Shown: positions 44,701 through 51,442 of the stretch, in pieces
Numbering within the stretch: the first letter of the stretch is position 1
Layout of the letters: each line of letters begins with the position of its first letter
Assembly: GCF_017833525.1 (NCBI RefSeq)
Contig: NZ_JAFICD010000001.1
Coordinates: 992,001-1,056,000 of the forward strand
DNA from: Duganella sp. 1411
GTDB taxonomy: Bacteria; Pseudomonadota; Gammaproteobacteria; Burkholderiales; Burkholderiaceae_D
Direction of reading: 5' to 3'
Length of the DNA: 64,000 bases
Notes under the pieces: generated by a model
What the model was told of the DNA's origin: nothing
Seen by the model: only the letters and a program-made list of their open reading frames with translations
Databases searched by the model: none
Position numbers and translations under genes: made by a program

Positions 44701-45439
44701 TCGAGTTGTACCAGTCGGCCGATTCCGGCACGTCGGTCTGCTCGCCCCACACCTGCGGGCTGGCCGGCGGCAAGTCGCAGTACCAGTCATAGAAGCTCAG
44801 CGCCACGCCGCCGATCAGCGACAGATAGCGGGTGCCGGCGGCGTAGCTGACCATCGACATCGCGGGAATCGGCGAGAACCCGACGATGCGGTCCGGGCCG
44901 TATTTCTTGATCGTCAGCGCGTTGGCGGCGGCGATCATCTCGTTGCTCTCGTCCCAGGTGGCGCGCACGAAGCCGCCCAGGCCGCGGATCGACTTGTAGC
45001 GGGCCGCGCGTTCGGGGTTCTGGCTGATGTAGTCCCAGGCGGTGACCGGGTCCATTGTTTTGCGCGCCTCGCGCCACATTTCCATCAAGCGGCCGCGCAC
45101 CATCGGGTATTTGACGCGCTGGGCCGAATAGACGTACCAGGAATAGCTGGCGCCGCGTGGGCAGCCGCGCGGCTCGTGGTTGGGCAGGTCCGGGCGGGTG
45201 CGCGGATAATCGGTTTGCTGGGTTTCCCAGGTGATCAGGCCGTTCTTCACATACACCTTCCAGCTGCACGAGCCGGTGCAGTTGACGCCGTGCGTGGAGC
45301 GCACGATTTTGTCGTGCTGCCAACGTTGGCGGTAGGCGTTTTCCCAGGTGCGATCTTCGTGCACGACGGCGCCGTGGCCGTCGGAGAACGTCGACGTGGT
45401 TTTATTGAAGAACTTCAGGCGATCCAGAAAGTGACTCAT
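41732..45439 (-). CDS. narG: Respiratory nitrate reductase alpha subunit NarG
   Basis: A 1235-residue bis-MGD molybdoenzyme reducing nitrate to nitrite at the cytoplasmic face. The first cluster uses H50-x3-C54-x3-C58 (STHGVNCTGSC) plus a later Cys in EPRGCPRGASY. There is no twin-arginine signal, as expected for cytoplasmic Nar. Later family blocks include YNSTYLMVWGSNVPMTRTPDAHF (split) and ISSPTWSGLESEEVSYN. ATG at 45439 has AGGAGG directly upstream; the frame is open to 45493 but those residues do not fit the family. First gene of narGHJI-ppi. Confidence 0.97.
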   Translation of the reverse strand: MSHFLDRLKFFNKTTSTFSDGHGAVVHEDRTWENAYRQRWQHDKIVRSTHGVNCTGSCSWKVYVKNGLITWETQQTDYPRTRPDLPNHEPRGCPRGASYSWYVYSAQRVKYPMVRGRLMEMWREARKTMDPVTAWDYISQNPERAARYKSIRGLGGFVRATWDESNEMIAAANALTIKKYGPDRIVGFSPIPAMSMVSYAAGTRYLSLIGGVALSFYDWYCDLPPASPQVWGEQTDVPESADWYNSTYLMVWGSNVPMTRTPDAHFYTEVRYKGTKTVAVSSDFGEMAKFGDIWLAPKQGTDAALAMAMGHVILKEYHTAQQSQYFKEYAKQYTDFPMLVLLKEQNGTLAPEYFLRASHLANNLDETNNPDWKTLVIDEASGRIVAPAGSIGFRWGEAGKWNLEMKEGGNNAPVDPQLSLLGNSDEVVAVGFPYFGGKDSSDMLMRNVPAKRLTLADGSSVLVATVFDLTLANYGIDRGLGGGNVATSYDDDVPYTPAWQVKHTGVKAEDVITVARQFAENADQTRGKSMVIVGAALNHWYHMDMTYRGIINMLMMCGCVGQSGGGWAHYVGQEKLRPQTGWTPLAFAQDWNRPMRQMNGTSFFYAHTSQWRHEKLHTEEISSPTAGPDVAPMTLLDYNAKAERMGWLPSAPQLQTNPLEVTRAAAAAGMTAVDYAVDQIRNKKLEFSCDDPDNPANFPRNMFVWRSNILGSSGKGHEYFLKYLLGTQNALMSDENNCIKPRDVKVRPAAEGKLDLLVVLDFRMSTTCLYGDIVLPTATWYEKDDLNTSDMHPFIHPLSEAVQPLWQSKSDWEIYKGIAKKFEEIGGAYLGKQQDLVLTPLMHDTPGELGQPFDPKDWRAGECEPIPGKTMPNFTVVERDYTQIYQKFTSIGPLLEKLGNGGKGIGWKTGHEVDVLRGINRTVQTPGVAHGQPRLDTAIDAAEMILSLAPETNGHVAVKAWDALSKITGRDHTHLALPREHDTIRFRDVQAQPRKIISSPTWSGLESEEVSYNACYTNVHELIPWRTLTGRQQFYQDHRWMRDFGEGLCVYKPAINTKTTTAMLGAVPNGNKEIALNFITPHQKWGIHSTYSDNLRMLTLSRGGPHVWLSETDAKAAGIVDNDWIEVFNVNGTLTARAIVSQRVPEGMTLMYHAQEKIINVPGSEQSGKRGGIHNSVTRAVTKPTHMIGGYAQLSWGFNYYGTVGSNRDEFVLVRKMNKIDWLEGPLKEEQGSMV

Positions 45440-45578
45440 GCTGCCTCCTAACTTGCACCCGGCGTTTGCCAGGTATGCGGTCGCATGCGACATGCACGGA
45501 CTCGACTATGGGACACAGTCTACGGAGCGCAATGGATGATGTGAATCGGCAAGAAGGTGGCTGTGGGGTGGGAGAAGG

Positions 45579-45607
45579 ACTAGTCGGCCTACGCCTAAGT
45601 GACTAGT
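45579..45607 (-). promoter_or_regulatory. CTAG inverted-repeat element upstream of narG
   Basis: Read towards narG: ACTAGTCACTTAGGCGTAGG, then CCGACTAGT. The outer hexamers CTAGTC and GACTAG form an inverted repeat around a conserved GGCGTAGG core. The same layout occurs before narK1 at 52790, in the same orientation relative to the gene. The core contains TACGCCT on the other strand, one base from the NarL heptamer consensus TACYYMT. It lies about 140-168 bases before the narG start. Confidence 0.55.
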
Positions 45608-45695
45608 TGGATGGTTGCGCCGCTTGATAGGCCGGGTTTTGATTCGCCGGCAGAGCGTGCATGGCGGATCAACCGCCCGCGCGATACCAAGGAGA

Positions 45696-45734
45696 CACGT
45701 AGGGCGGATTAGGCGGAACGCCGTAATCCGCCAT
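45696..45734. repeat. REP-like palindromic repeat, copy 2
   Basis: CACGTAGGGCGGATTAGGCG followed by the inverse GAACGCCGTAATCCGCCAT. It forms an inverted pair with copy 3 at 45760, so the two could also fold into one long cruciform. Confidence 0.85.
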
Positions 45735-45759
45735 TCCATGAGCCGTCGAGACGCGCGCA

Positions 45760-45794
45760 ATGGCGGATTACGCTACGCTAATCCGCCCTACGTG
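45760..45794. repeat. REP-like palindromic repeat, copy 3 (inverted)
   Basis: ATGGCGGATTACGCTACGC followed by TAATCCGCCCTACGTG. It is the reverse orientation of copy 2, 25 bases away, as in paired (BIME-like) arrangements. Confidence 0.85.
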
Positions 45795-45851
45795 ATTTAG
45801 ACGCATGCCCGGGCTGCGGGCCGCCGCGATGCCGCCAACAACGCAACGCCG

Positions 45852-46295
45852 TCAGGCGCCACAATCCCCCCGCGCGCACGCCCGCAGCAATTGCGAATAA
45901 CTAAGCACATCACCCTCGACCACGGCCGCCCGCGCATAGGCGAGCGCGACGCCGCCCGACCGCCGCAGATAAAGCGCGAGCCGCGCGTCGATCCACCCAC
46001 CATCGACGGTAAACACATACACCGCCCGCACCAACCCCGGCTGCTCCTGCGCACCCAGCTGCGCGAACATCGACTGCACGCCGCAATAACGCAACACCAG
46101 CCCGCTGTCATACCGTATCTGCGCCGACACGGCGCTCCGCCCCGTCGACAGCGGCGGATCGCAGCGCGCGTCCGACAACGGCACGGGCGACGCCACGGCC
46201 GCCGTGCCATACCCGCGAAATACCACCACCGTGACCAGCGCCGCCGCCAGCGCCAACACGCCCGCCGCGCGGCGGCTCAATTGTTTCGACATCAT
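45852..46295 (-). CDS. Hypothetical exported or membrane-anchored protein
   Basis: A 147-residue protein with an N-terminal positively charged stretch and hydrophobic segment (RRAAGVLALAAALVTVVVF), either a signal peptide or an anchor. The mature part contains four Cys (in DARCDPP, LRYCGVQ, RACARGDC), which could form disulfides. The sequence VLRYCGVQSMFAQLG and the basic stretch ARLALYLRRSGG are its most distinctive parts. I do not recognise a family. It stands between the narG promoter region and the small conserved gene at 46504, reading towards narG. Confidence 0.6.
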   Translation of the reverse strand: MMSKQLSRRAAGVLALAAALVTVVVFRGYGTAAVASPVPLSDARCDPPLSTGRSAVSAQIRYDSGLVLRYCGVQSMFAQLGAQEQPGLVRAVYVFTVDGGWIDARLALYLRRSGGVALAYARAAVVEGDVLSYSQLLRACARGDCGA

Positions 46296-46405
46296 TCCCC
46301 CTCATGCGGGCACACCTTGTGCCGCGCGTCCATTGTCGAGCGCCTCCGCCGCCGCGATCCATGATGCGCATCAAGGATTTCCCGGCGTCATAGACGGCAA
46401 AGGAA

Positions 46406-46420
46406 CTAGACGGACTAGTC
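46406..46420 (+). promoter_or_regulatory. CTAG-type element upstream of the gene at 46504
   Basis: CTAGACGGACTAGTC, followed by ATTCATGGCGATGG. The part ACTAGTCATTCATGGCG aligns with the narG and narK1 elements (CTAGTCAYTTMGGCG), and it points towards the gene at 46504, 84 bases away. The two CTAG units are closer together than in the nar copies. Confidence 0.4.
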
Positions 46421-46503
46421 ATTCATGGCGATGGGCGACCGCGCGGGGGCACGGTATAACGGAGGCTGAGGACCACTGTATCCACCAACCCGAGAGGAAC
46501 ATT

Positions 46504-46881
46504 ATGAATATCGCCACCTTTGAAGAACTGCTGATCGCCGCCGCCGTGCAACCGCAACCGCAGCGTCTGCTGATGACGTTCGCGGTCGCCGAGCCGGAAG
46601 AAAACGGCGCGCCCGGCCGCGCCACCCTGGTGCCGGTGATGTGCGTCGACAAACAGGTTGGCGAGCTGGATACCTTCGACAACCTGGCCGAAGAAGCCGG
46701 CCGCATGGGCCAGCCGTGGGATGTGGTGTTGGTGACCACGCTATCGGGCCAGGGCGGGGTGCTGCCCGACCACAAGCAGACGGACGCGGCATTGAACAAG
46801 ATGTTGTCGGCGATACAAAACGGCCAGATGGACAGGCTGTTGGCGTTCGACCGCAGCGGCGACCTGCTGCATCACGCCTGA
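46504..46881 (+). CDS. Conserved small protein of unknown function
   Basis: A 125-residue soluble protein, MNIATFEELLIAAAVQPQP at the start, with LMTFAVAEPEE, LVPVMCVDKQVGELDTFDNL, WDVVLVTTLSGQGG and LLAFDRSGDLL. I recall relatives in beta-proteobacteria that carry the label ribonucleotide reductase subunit alpha, but nothing in the sequence resembles that enzyme, so I do not use it. ATG with GAGG 6 bases upstream. It is followed 7 bases later by a DUF3079 gene. The CTAG element upstream suggests expression with nitrate respiration. Confidence 0.75.
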   Translation: MNIATFEELLIAAAVQPQPQRLLMTFAVAEPEENGAPGRATLVPVMCVDKQVGELDTFDNLAEEAGRMGQPWDVVLVTTLSGQGGVLPDHKQTDAALNKMLSAIQNGQMDRLLAFDRSGDLLHHA

Positions 46882-46888
46882 GGCCGTC

Positions 46889-47095
46889 ATGGCCAAGATC
46901 TTCCCGATCCATCCGGCCAAGCCGGAGCTGATCTGCTGGGGATGCGACCGCTACTGCGCCGCCAGCGACATGATCTGTGGTAACGGCTCGGACCGCACCC
47001 AGCACCCGGTCGAGCTGTTCGGCGACGATTGGGATACGTTTGGGTTGAATGCCAACGACGCGCCGCCGGCCCCGCCAAAGCCAAGTAACACGTAG
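46889..47095 (+). CDS. DUF3079 family small Cys-containing protein
   Basis: A 68-residue protein with the DUF3079 signature CWGCDRYCAASDMICGNGSDRTQHP: four Cys in C-x2-C-x3-C-x6-C, probably a metal or cluster site. No function is known. ATG at 46889 follows the previous stop by 7 bases, so the two genes are co-transcribed. The stop codon TAG lies inside REP copy 4 (CACGTAG), so the last residues are supplied by the repeat. Confidence 0.85.
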   Translation: MAKIFPIHPAKPELICWGCDRYCAASDMICGNGSDRTQHPVELFGDDWDTFGLNANDAPPAPPKPSNT

Positions 47096-47125
47096 GGCGG
47101 ATTAGGCGAAGCCGTAATCCGCCAT
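47089..47125. repeat. REP-like palindromic repeat, copy 4
   Basis: CACGTAGGGCGGATTAGGCG followed by AAGCCGTAATCCGCCAT. It provides the stop codon of the DUF3079 gene and forms an inverted pair with copy 5. Confidence 0.85.
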
Positions 47126-47149
47126 CTATGGGCCGCCGACGGCGCATGC

Positions 47150-47184
47150 ATGGCGGATTACGCTACGCTAATCCGCCCTACGTG
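47150..47184. repeat. REP-like palindromic repeat, copy 5 (inverted)
   Basis: ATGGCGGATTACGCTACGC followed by TAATCCGCCCTACGTG, identical to copy 3. It lies between the convergent DUF3079 and carbonic anhydrase genes, so the pair may act as a two-way transcription stop. Confidence 0.85.
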
Positions 47185-47192
47185 GATCTTCT

Positions 47193-47861
47193 TTACGCCG
47201 ACGCCTCAGCCATCGCGCGCGCGGGCAATGGACACACCAGCGGCAGAAATTGCTGCTGCCGCGCCGAATACGCCATCAGCGCCCCGCTCTCGAGGTCGAA
47301 ATACCAGCCGTGCAGCTTGAGCTTGCCCTCCTCTACCCGCCGCTGGAGCCATGGATACGTCAGCAAATTGTCCAGCGACAGCAGGATGCTGGCCAGCTCG
47401 CACGCGTGGTGCTGCTCGGCGCTGTCGCGGTGCCCCAGTTCGCGCCGCACGCGCGCCGCCACCGGTTCGGCGATGCGCATCCACTGGCCGACGAAATCGG
47501 TCTCGCGCGCGGCCGGACGCGGCGCCATCAACGCCCGAATGCCGCCGCAACGGGCGTGCCCAAGCACGATCACGCGCTCGACCTCAAGATCGCAGACGGC
47601 GAATTCGATCGCCGAGCTGACCCCGGCCGAGGCCGTCGGCGTGCACGGCGGCACCAGGTTGGCGATGTTGCGCACGACGAACATGTCGCCGGGGTCGCTG
47701 CCCGTCAGCAGCACCGGATCGACCCGCGAGTCGCAACAGCCGATCAGCAAGGTGCGCGGCCGCTGCCCCGCGCGCAGGTTGTCGTACAAGCTTTGGCTGT
47801 CGTTGAAATATTGTTGCTGGAAGCGGCTGAAGCCGCCGATGAATTTTTCGATGTCCTGCAT
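47193..47861 (-). CDS. Beta-class carbonic anhydrase
   Basis: A 222-residue zinc enzyme interconverting CO2 and bicarbonate. Zinc and catalytic residues are in C42-x-D-S-R (GCCDSRVDP) and HARCGGIRAL; FVVRNIANLVPP is the standard substrate-site block. Cytoplasmic, no signal peptide. It starts 10 bases after the Crp/Fnr gene ends, so the two are probably co-transcribed. ATG at 47861 gives MQDIEKFIGGFSRFQQ, typical of the family. Confidence 0.93.
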   Translation of the reverse strand: MQDIEKFIGGFSRFQQQYFNDSQSLYDNLRAGQRPRTLLIGCCDSRVDPVLLTGSDPGDMFVVRNIANLVPPCTPTASAGVSSAIEFAVCDLEVERVIVLGHARCGGIRALMAPRPAARETDFVGQWMRIAEPVAARVRRELGHRDSAEQHHACELASILLSLDNLLTYPWLQRRVEEGKLKLHGWYFDLESGALMAYSARQQQFLPLVCPLPARAMAEASA

Positions 47862-47871
47862 GATATTTCCT

Positions 47872-48552
47872 TCAACCGGCGCAGCGGCGCAGCGCGGCGG
47901 CGTCGGCAATGTTGATCTTGCGGCCCTTGACGGCGATCAGTCGCTGGGTGCTGAGCTCGGTGAGGATGCGGGAGAAATGCTCCGGCGTCAGGTTCAGCCG
48001 CGACGCCAGCACCGCCTTCGTCACCGGCAAGGTCAGCTCGACCGGGCCGTCCTCGGTCAGTTCCTTGAGCAGGTAGCCCACCACCCGCTGCGTGCCCGAG
48101 CGCAGCGAGTACGATTCCATGTCGCACATCAGGCTGTGCATGCGCTGGCTCAGGCCGGCCAGCATCTTGCAGGCGAATTCCGGGTCGTTGTGGATCTCGC
48201 GGTAGATCGCCGCCTTCGACACGTGCAGCAGCAGCGTGTCCTCGGTGGCCTGGGCCGAGACGATGTACGGGCTGCCCATGAACATCAGCGCTTGCCCGAA
48301 ACTGTGGCCCGGGCCGATCAGCTCGATCACCTTCTCGTTGCCGGACACCGAGGTGAACGACAGCTTGACCTGGCCGTACAGCACCTGGTGGAAACCAAGG
48401 CACGGCTCGCCGCGCTGGAACACGATCTCGCCGCGCTCGACATGCCGCTCGGTGGTACCGAGCGCCAGGCGGTCGAGCTCCGCCGCCCCCATCGAATTGA
48501 ACAGCGGCATGCGCGCCAGGAAGGTCTGCACCTTGATCTGTTTCTTGTCCAT
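47872..48552 (-). CDS. Crp/Fnr-family regulator lacking the FNR cysteines (Dnr-like)
   Basis: A 226-residue regulator with an N-terminal cyclic-nucleotide-type beta barrel (GEIVFQRGEPCLGFHQVLYGQVKL in the roll) and a long dimer helix. A C-terminal helix-turn-helix follows (VTKAVLASRLNLTPEHFSRIL). The N-terminal Cys set of FNR is absent, so it is unlikely to hold a 4Fe-4S cluster; this points to the Dnr/NnrR branch, several of which sense NO through heme. ATG at 48552 is preferred because GAGG stands 7 bases upstream; the one at 48558 is only 1 base from it. It lies between hemN and carbonic anhydrase within the denitrification genes and is the likely reader of the FNR-like boxes. Confidence 0.85.
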   Translation of the reverse strand: MDKKQIKVQTFLARMPLFNSMGAAELDRLALGTTERHVERGEIVFQRGEPCLGFHQVLYGQVKLSFTSVSGNEKVIELIGPGHSFGQALMFMGSPYIVSAQATEDTLLLHVSKAAIYREIHNDPEFACKMLAGLSQRMHSLMCDMESYSLRSGTQRVVGYLLKELTEDGPVELTLPVTKAVLASRLNLTPEHFSRILTELSTQRLIAVKGRKINIADAAALRRCAG

Positions 48553-48561
48553 GCCCATACC

Positions 48562-50016
48562 TCAAATGGTTCGCGAGTAGCGCGCCAGTGCCGGGCCTTC
48601 CGGCGCCGGCGCGTGCAGGTAGCTGTCGAAGGCCATGCAGATATTGCGTATCAACAGGCGCCCGCGCATCTTGACCTTCAGGCCCTTGCTGCCGATGCAT
48701 AACAGGCCCTCGTCCTCCAGCGGCTTGAGCCGTTCGATCTCGGCGGCGAAATAGCTGCGGGCGTCGACGCCACCCGGCAGCGCCAGGCGCGCGTAATCCA
48801 GCTCGAAGTCGCACATCAACTGCCCGATCACGGCGCGCCGCAGCAGGTCGTCGTCGCTCAGCGCGATGCCGCGCGCGATCGGCAGCTCGCCGCGGTCGAG
48901 CCGTTCATAATAGGCCGCCAGCGTCTTTTCGTTCTGGCTGTAGCTGGCGCCGACGGCGCTGATGGCCGACACGCCCAGCGCCACCATCGGCGCGTCCGCG
49001 TGCGTCGAGTAGCCCTGGAAGTTGCGCTGCAGGCCGCCCTCGCGCTGGCTACGCGCCAGGTCGTCGTCCGGCAGCGCGAAGTGGTCCATGCCGATGTAGA
49101 CGTAACCGGCGGCCGTCAGGCGCTCGATGCACAGCCCCAGCATGGCCAGCTTGGTCTCGGCGTCCGGCAGCTCTTCCTCGACGATCAGCCGCTGCGCCTT
49201 GAACAGCCGCGGCATGTGCGCGTAGTTGTAGACGGCGATGCGGTCCGGCCGCGCGGCGACGATCTTGTCGAGCGTCGGCCCGAAGCTGGCCACGCTTTGC
49301 AGCGGCAGGCCGTAGATCAAGTCGACGCTGATCGAGCGGAAGCCGTTGGCGCGCGCCGCCTCCAGCACCTCCAGCGTCTGTTCGTGCGATTGCACCCGGT
49401 TGACGGCACGCTGCACCGCCGGGTCGAAATCCTGGATGCCCAGGCTGATGCGGTTGAAGCCCTGCCGGCGCAACGTGGCGATGCGCGCCGGCGTGACCGT
49501 GCGCGGATCGACCTCGATCGAGAATTCGCCCTCGTCGTCGGCGGCGAAATCGAAGTGCGCACGCAAGGTGGAGAGCAGCTCGTCCATCTGCCCGTCGCTC
49601 AGGTAGGTTGGCGTGCCGCCGCCGAAGTGCAGCTGGTCGACCCGGTTGCGGCCGGCCAGCAGCGCGCCCTGCAGCGCGATCTCGCGGTACAGGTAGCCGA
49701 GGTATTCAGCGGCCTTGCTGTGGTCCTGCGTGATGATCTTGTTGCAGCCGCAGTAGTAGCACAGCGATTCGCAAAACGGGATGTGCACATACAGCGACAG
49801 CGGAGAGCGCTCACCGTCCGTGTCCAGGCTGGCGACGGCGGCCCGGTATTGCCCGGGGCCGAAGTCGCCGCTGAACCGGTCCGCCGTCGGATACGAGGTA
49901 TAGCGCGGCCCGGTCTGGTTGAGCTTGCGCACCAGCGCGGCGTCGAATTCCACCGACGGGGTCAGCGGAATCACCCTGGCGGCTGGCGTGGTGCCTGGTT
50001 TGGCGTCGGCTGGCAT
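48562..50016 (-). CDS. hemN: Oxygen-independent coproporphyrinogen III dehydrogenase HemN
   Basis: A 484-residue radical-SAM enzyme converting coproporphyrinogen III to protoporphyrinogen IX without oxygen, supplying heme under denitrifying conditions. The motif is C82-x3-C86-x2-C89 with C91 (FCESLCYYCGCN), and HFGGGTPTYLS and the HemN C-terminal domain are present. It has the N-terminal extension with GPRYTSYPTADRF seen in true HemN rather than HemW. It ends 9 bases before the Crp/Fnr start and begins 14 bases after narK2 ends, so the narK-hemN-regulator set may be one unit. Confidence 0.95.
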   Translation of the reverse strand: MPADAKPGTTPAARVIPLTPSVEFDAALVRKLNQTGPRYTSYPTADRFSGDFGPGQYRAAVASLDTDGERSPLSLYVHIPFCESLCYYCGCNKIITQDHSKAAEYLGYLYREIALQGALLAGRNRVDQLHFGGGTPTYLSDGQMDELLSTLRAHFDFAADDEGEFSIEVDPRTVTPARIATLRRQGFNRISLGIQDFDPAVQRAVNRVQSHEQTLEVLEAARANGFRSISVDLIYGLPLQSVASFGPTLDKIVAARPDRIAVYNYAHMPRLFKAQRLIVEEELPDAETKLAMLGLCIERLTAAGYVYIGMDHFALPDDDLARSQREGGLQRNFQGYSTHADAPMVALGVSAISAVGASYSQNEKTLAAYYERLDRGELPIARGIALSDDDLLRRAVIGQLMCDFELDYARLALPGGVDARSYFAAEIERLKPLEDEGLLCIGSKGLKVKMRGRLLIRNICMAFDSYLHAPAPEGPALARYSRTI

Positions 50017-50030
50017 GGTGGTTCTCCGTG

Positions 50031-51416
50031 TTAGCAAGGCATGTCCGCGTTTTTGCGGGCGTAGCACCACCAGGTGATGGCGATGCAGCTGACGTAGAAG
50101 GCGATGAAGCCCCACAGCGCCGCGTCCGGACCGCCGGTCAGGGCGATCGAGGTGCCGTAGCTCTTCGGAATGAAGAAGGCGCCGTAGGCTGCGATGGCCG
50201 AGGTGAAGCCCAGCACGGCGGCGCCCTCCTTGTTGGCGTCGACGATGGCTTGCTGCTGCACCGCGTGCGGCTGGCCGGCGGCGGCGCGCTGGCGTTCGGT
50301 CAGGAAGATGATCGGGATCATGCGGAAGGTCGAGGCGTTGCCGACGCCGGTGCCGGCGAACAGCAGCATGAACATCCAGAAGAAGCCGGTGAAGCTGCCG
50401 CCGGTGCCGCCCTGCGGCAGGAAGGTGATGACGCCATAGACGGCGCCGATCATGACGGCGAAGGTCCAGAGGGTGACGCGGGCGCCGCCCAGCTTGTCGG
50501 AGATGATGCCGCCGATGACGCGCGCCAGCGCGCCGACCAAGGGGCCGAGGAAGGCGTATTGCAGCGGATTGACATCCGGGAACTGGGTCTTGATCAGCAG
50601 TGGGAAGCCGGCCGAGTAACCGATGAAGGAGCCGAAGGTGCCGGTGTAGAGCCAGCACATCAGCCAATTATGCTTGCGCTTGAAGATCACCGCCTGCTCG
50701 GCGAACGAGGCCTTGGCCGAGGCCAGGTCGTTCATGCCGAACCAGGCCAGCAGGCTGCTGACGACGATGAATGGTACCCAGATGAAGCCGGCGTTCTGCA
50801 GCCACATGGTGGTGGTGACGCCGGCCTTGACGGCGTTTTGCGACTCGCCGCCAAGGCTGCCGAACACGCCGGCGGTGATCACCAACGGCACGACGAACTG
50901 CACCGCCGACACGCCCAGATTGCCCAGGCCGGCGTTCATGCCCAGCGCGTAGCCCTTTTTCGCCTTCGGGTAGAAGAAGCTGATGTTGGCCATCGACGAG
51001 GCGAAGTTGCCGCCGCCGAAGCCGCACAACAGCGCCAGGATCAGCATGGTCGGATAGCCGGTGGTCACGTCCTGCACCGCGAAGCCGATGCCGATGGCCG
51101 GGATCAGCAGCGAGGCGGTCGAGATCGTCGTCCATTTGCGGCCGCCGAAGATCGGCACCATGAACGAATAGAAGATGCGCAAGGTGGCGCCGGACAGGCC
51201 GGGCAGCGCGGTCAGCCAGAACAGCTGGTTGGTGCTGTACTGGAAGCCGATGGCCGGCAGGTTGACCACCACCACGCTCCACACCATCCACACGGCAAAC
51301 GCCAGCGCCAGCGCGGGGATCGAGATCCACAGGTTGCGGTTGGCGGTGTCGCTGCCCCCGCTGCTCCAGAACGTGGAGCTTTCGGGCTCCCACGTGTTAA
51401 TCATGTATTTGCTCAT
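50031..51416 (-). CDS. narK2: Nitrate/nitrite transporter NarK2
   Basis: A 461-residue MFS transporter with about 12 helices. It shows the nitrate-signature glycine motifs GFGGGNFASSMANISFFYP and GLGNLGVSAVQFVVPL plus RIFYSFMVPIFGGRKW. The longer loop near residue 390 (FLTERQRAAAGQPHAVQQQ) fits the nitrate/nitrite antiporter type that exports nitrite made by NarG. ATG at 51416 lies 26 bases after narK1 ends. Antiport direction is inferred from family type. Confidence 0.9.
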   Translation of the reverse strand: MSKYMINTWEPESSTFWSSGGSDTANRNLWISIPALALAFAVWMVWSVVVVNLPAIGFQYSTNQLFWLTALPGLSGATLRIFYSFMVPIFGGRKWTTISTASLLIPAIGIGFAVQDVTTGYPTMLILALLCGFGGGNFASSMANISFFYPKAKKGYALGMNAGLGNLGVSAVQFVVPLVITAGVFGSLGGESQNAVKAGVTTTMWLQNAGFIWVPFIVVSSLLAWFGMNDLASAKASFAEQAVIFKRKHNWLMCWLYTGTFGSFIGYSAGFPLLIKTQFPDVNPLQYAFLGPLVGALARVIGGIISDKLGGARVTLWTFAVMIGAVYGVITFLPQGGTGGSFTGFFWMFMLLFAGTGVGNASTFRMIPIIFLTERQRAAAGQPHAVQQQAIVDANKEGAAVLGFTSAIAAYGAFFIPKSYGTSIALTGGPDAALWGFIAFYVSCIAITWWCYARKNADMPC

Positions 51417-51442
51417 AGTATTCTCCTTAAAATCGTTATGAA

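Larger units (their letters stand above)
45440..45851. other. narG upstream region
   Basis: No convincing gene in these 412 bases. They hold the narG ribosome site, a possible -10 for narG (TAGACT, complement of 45517-45522), the CTAG inverted-repeat element at 45579-45607 and an inverted pair of REP-like palindromes (45696 and 45760). The REP pair probably marks the boundary with the leftward gene at 45852. Confidence 0.6.

Noticed and set aside
41747..45451. A very long open frame (over 1200 codons) on the + strand opposite narG, and similar long antisense frames opposite clpV, the 6.1-8.1 kb kinase and tssF.
   Set aside because: They are mirror frames of high-GC coding sequence: composition is Arg/Ala/His-rich and repetitive, with no recognisable domain, while the opposite strand encodes clear family members.
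46504..46881. Naming this protein a ribonucleotide reductase subunit.
   Set aside because: The sequence has none of the RNR motifs and is only 125 residues long, so the label I recall from relatives seems to be an annotation error.
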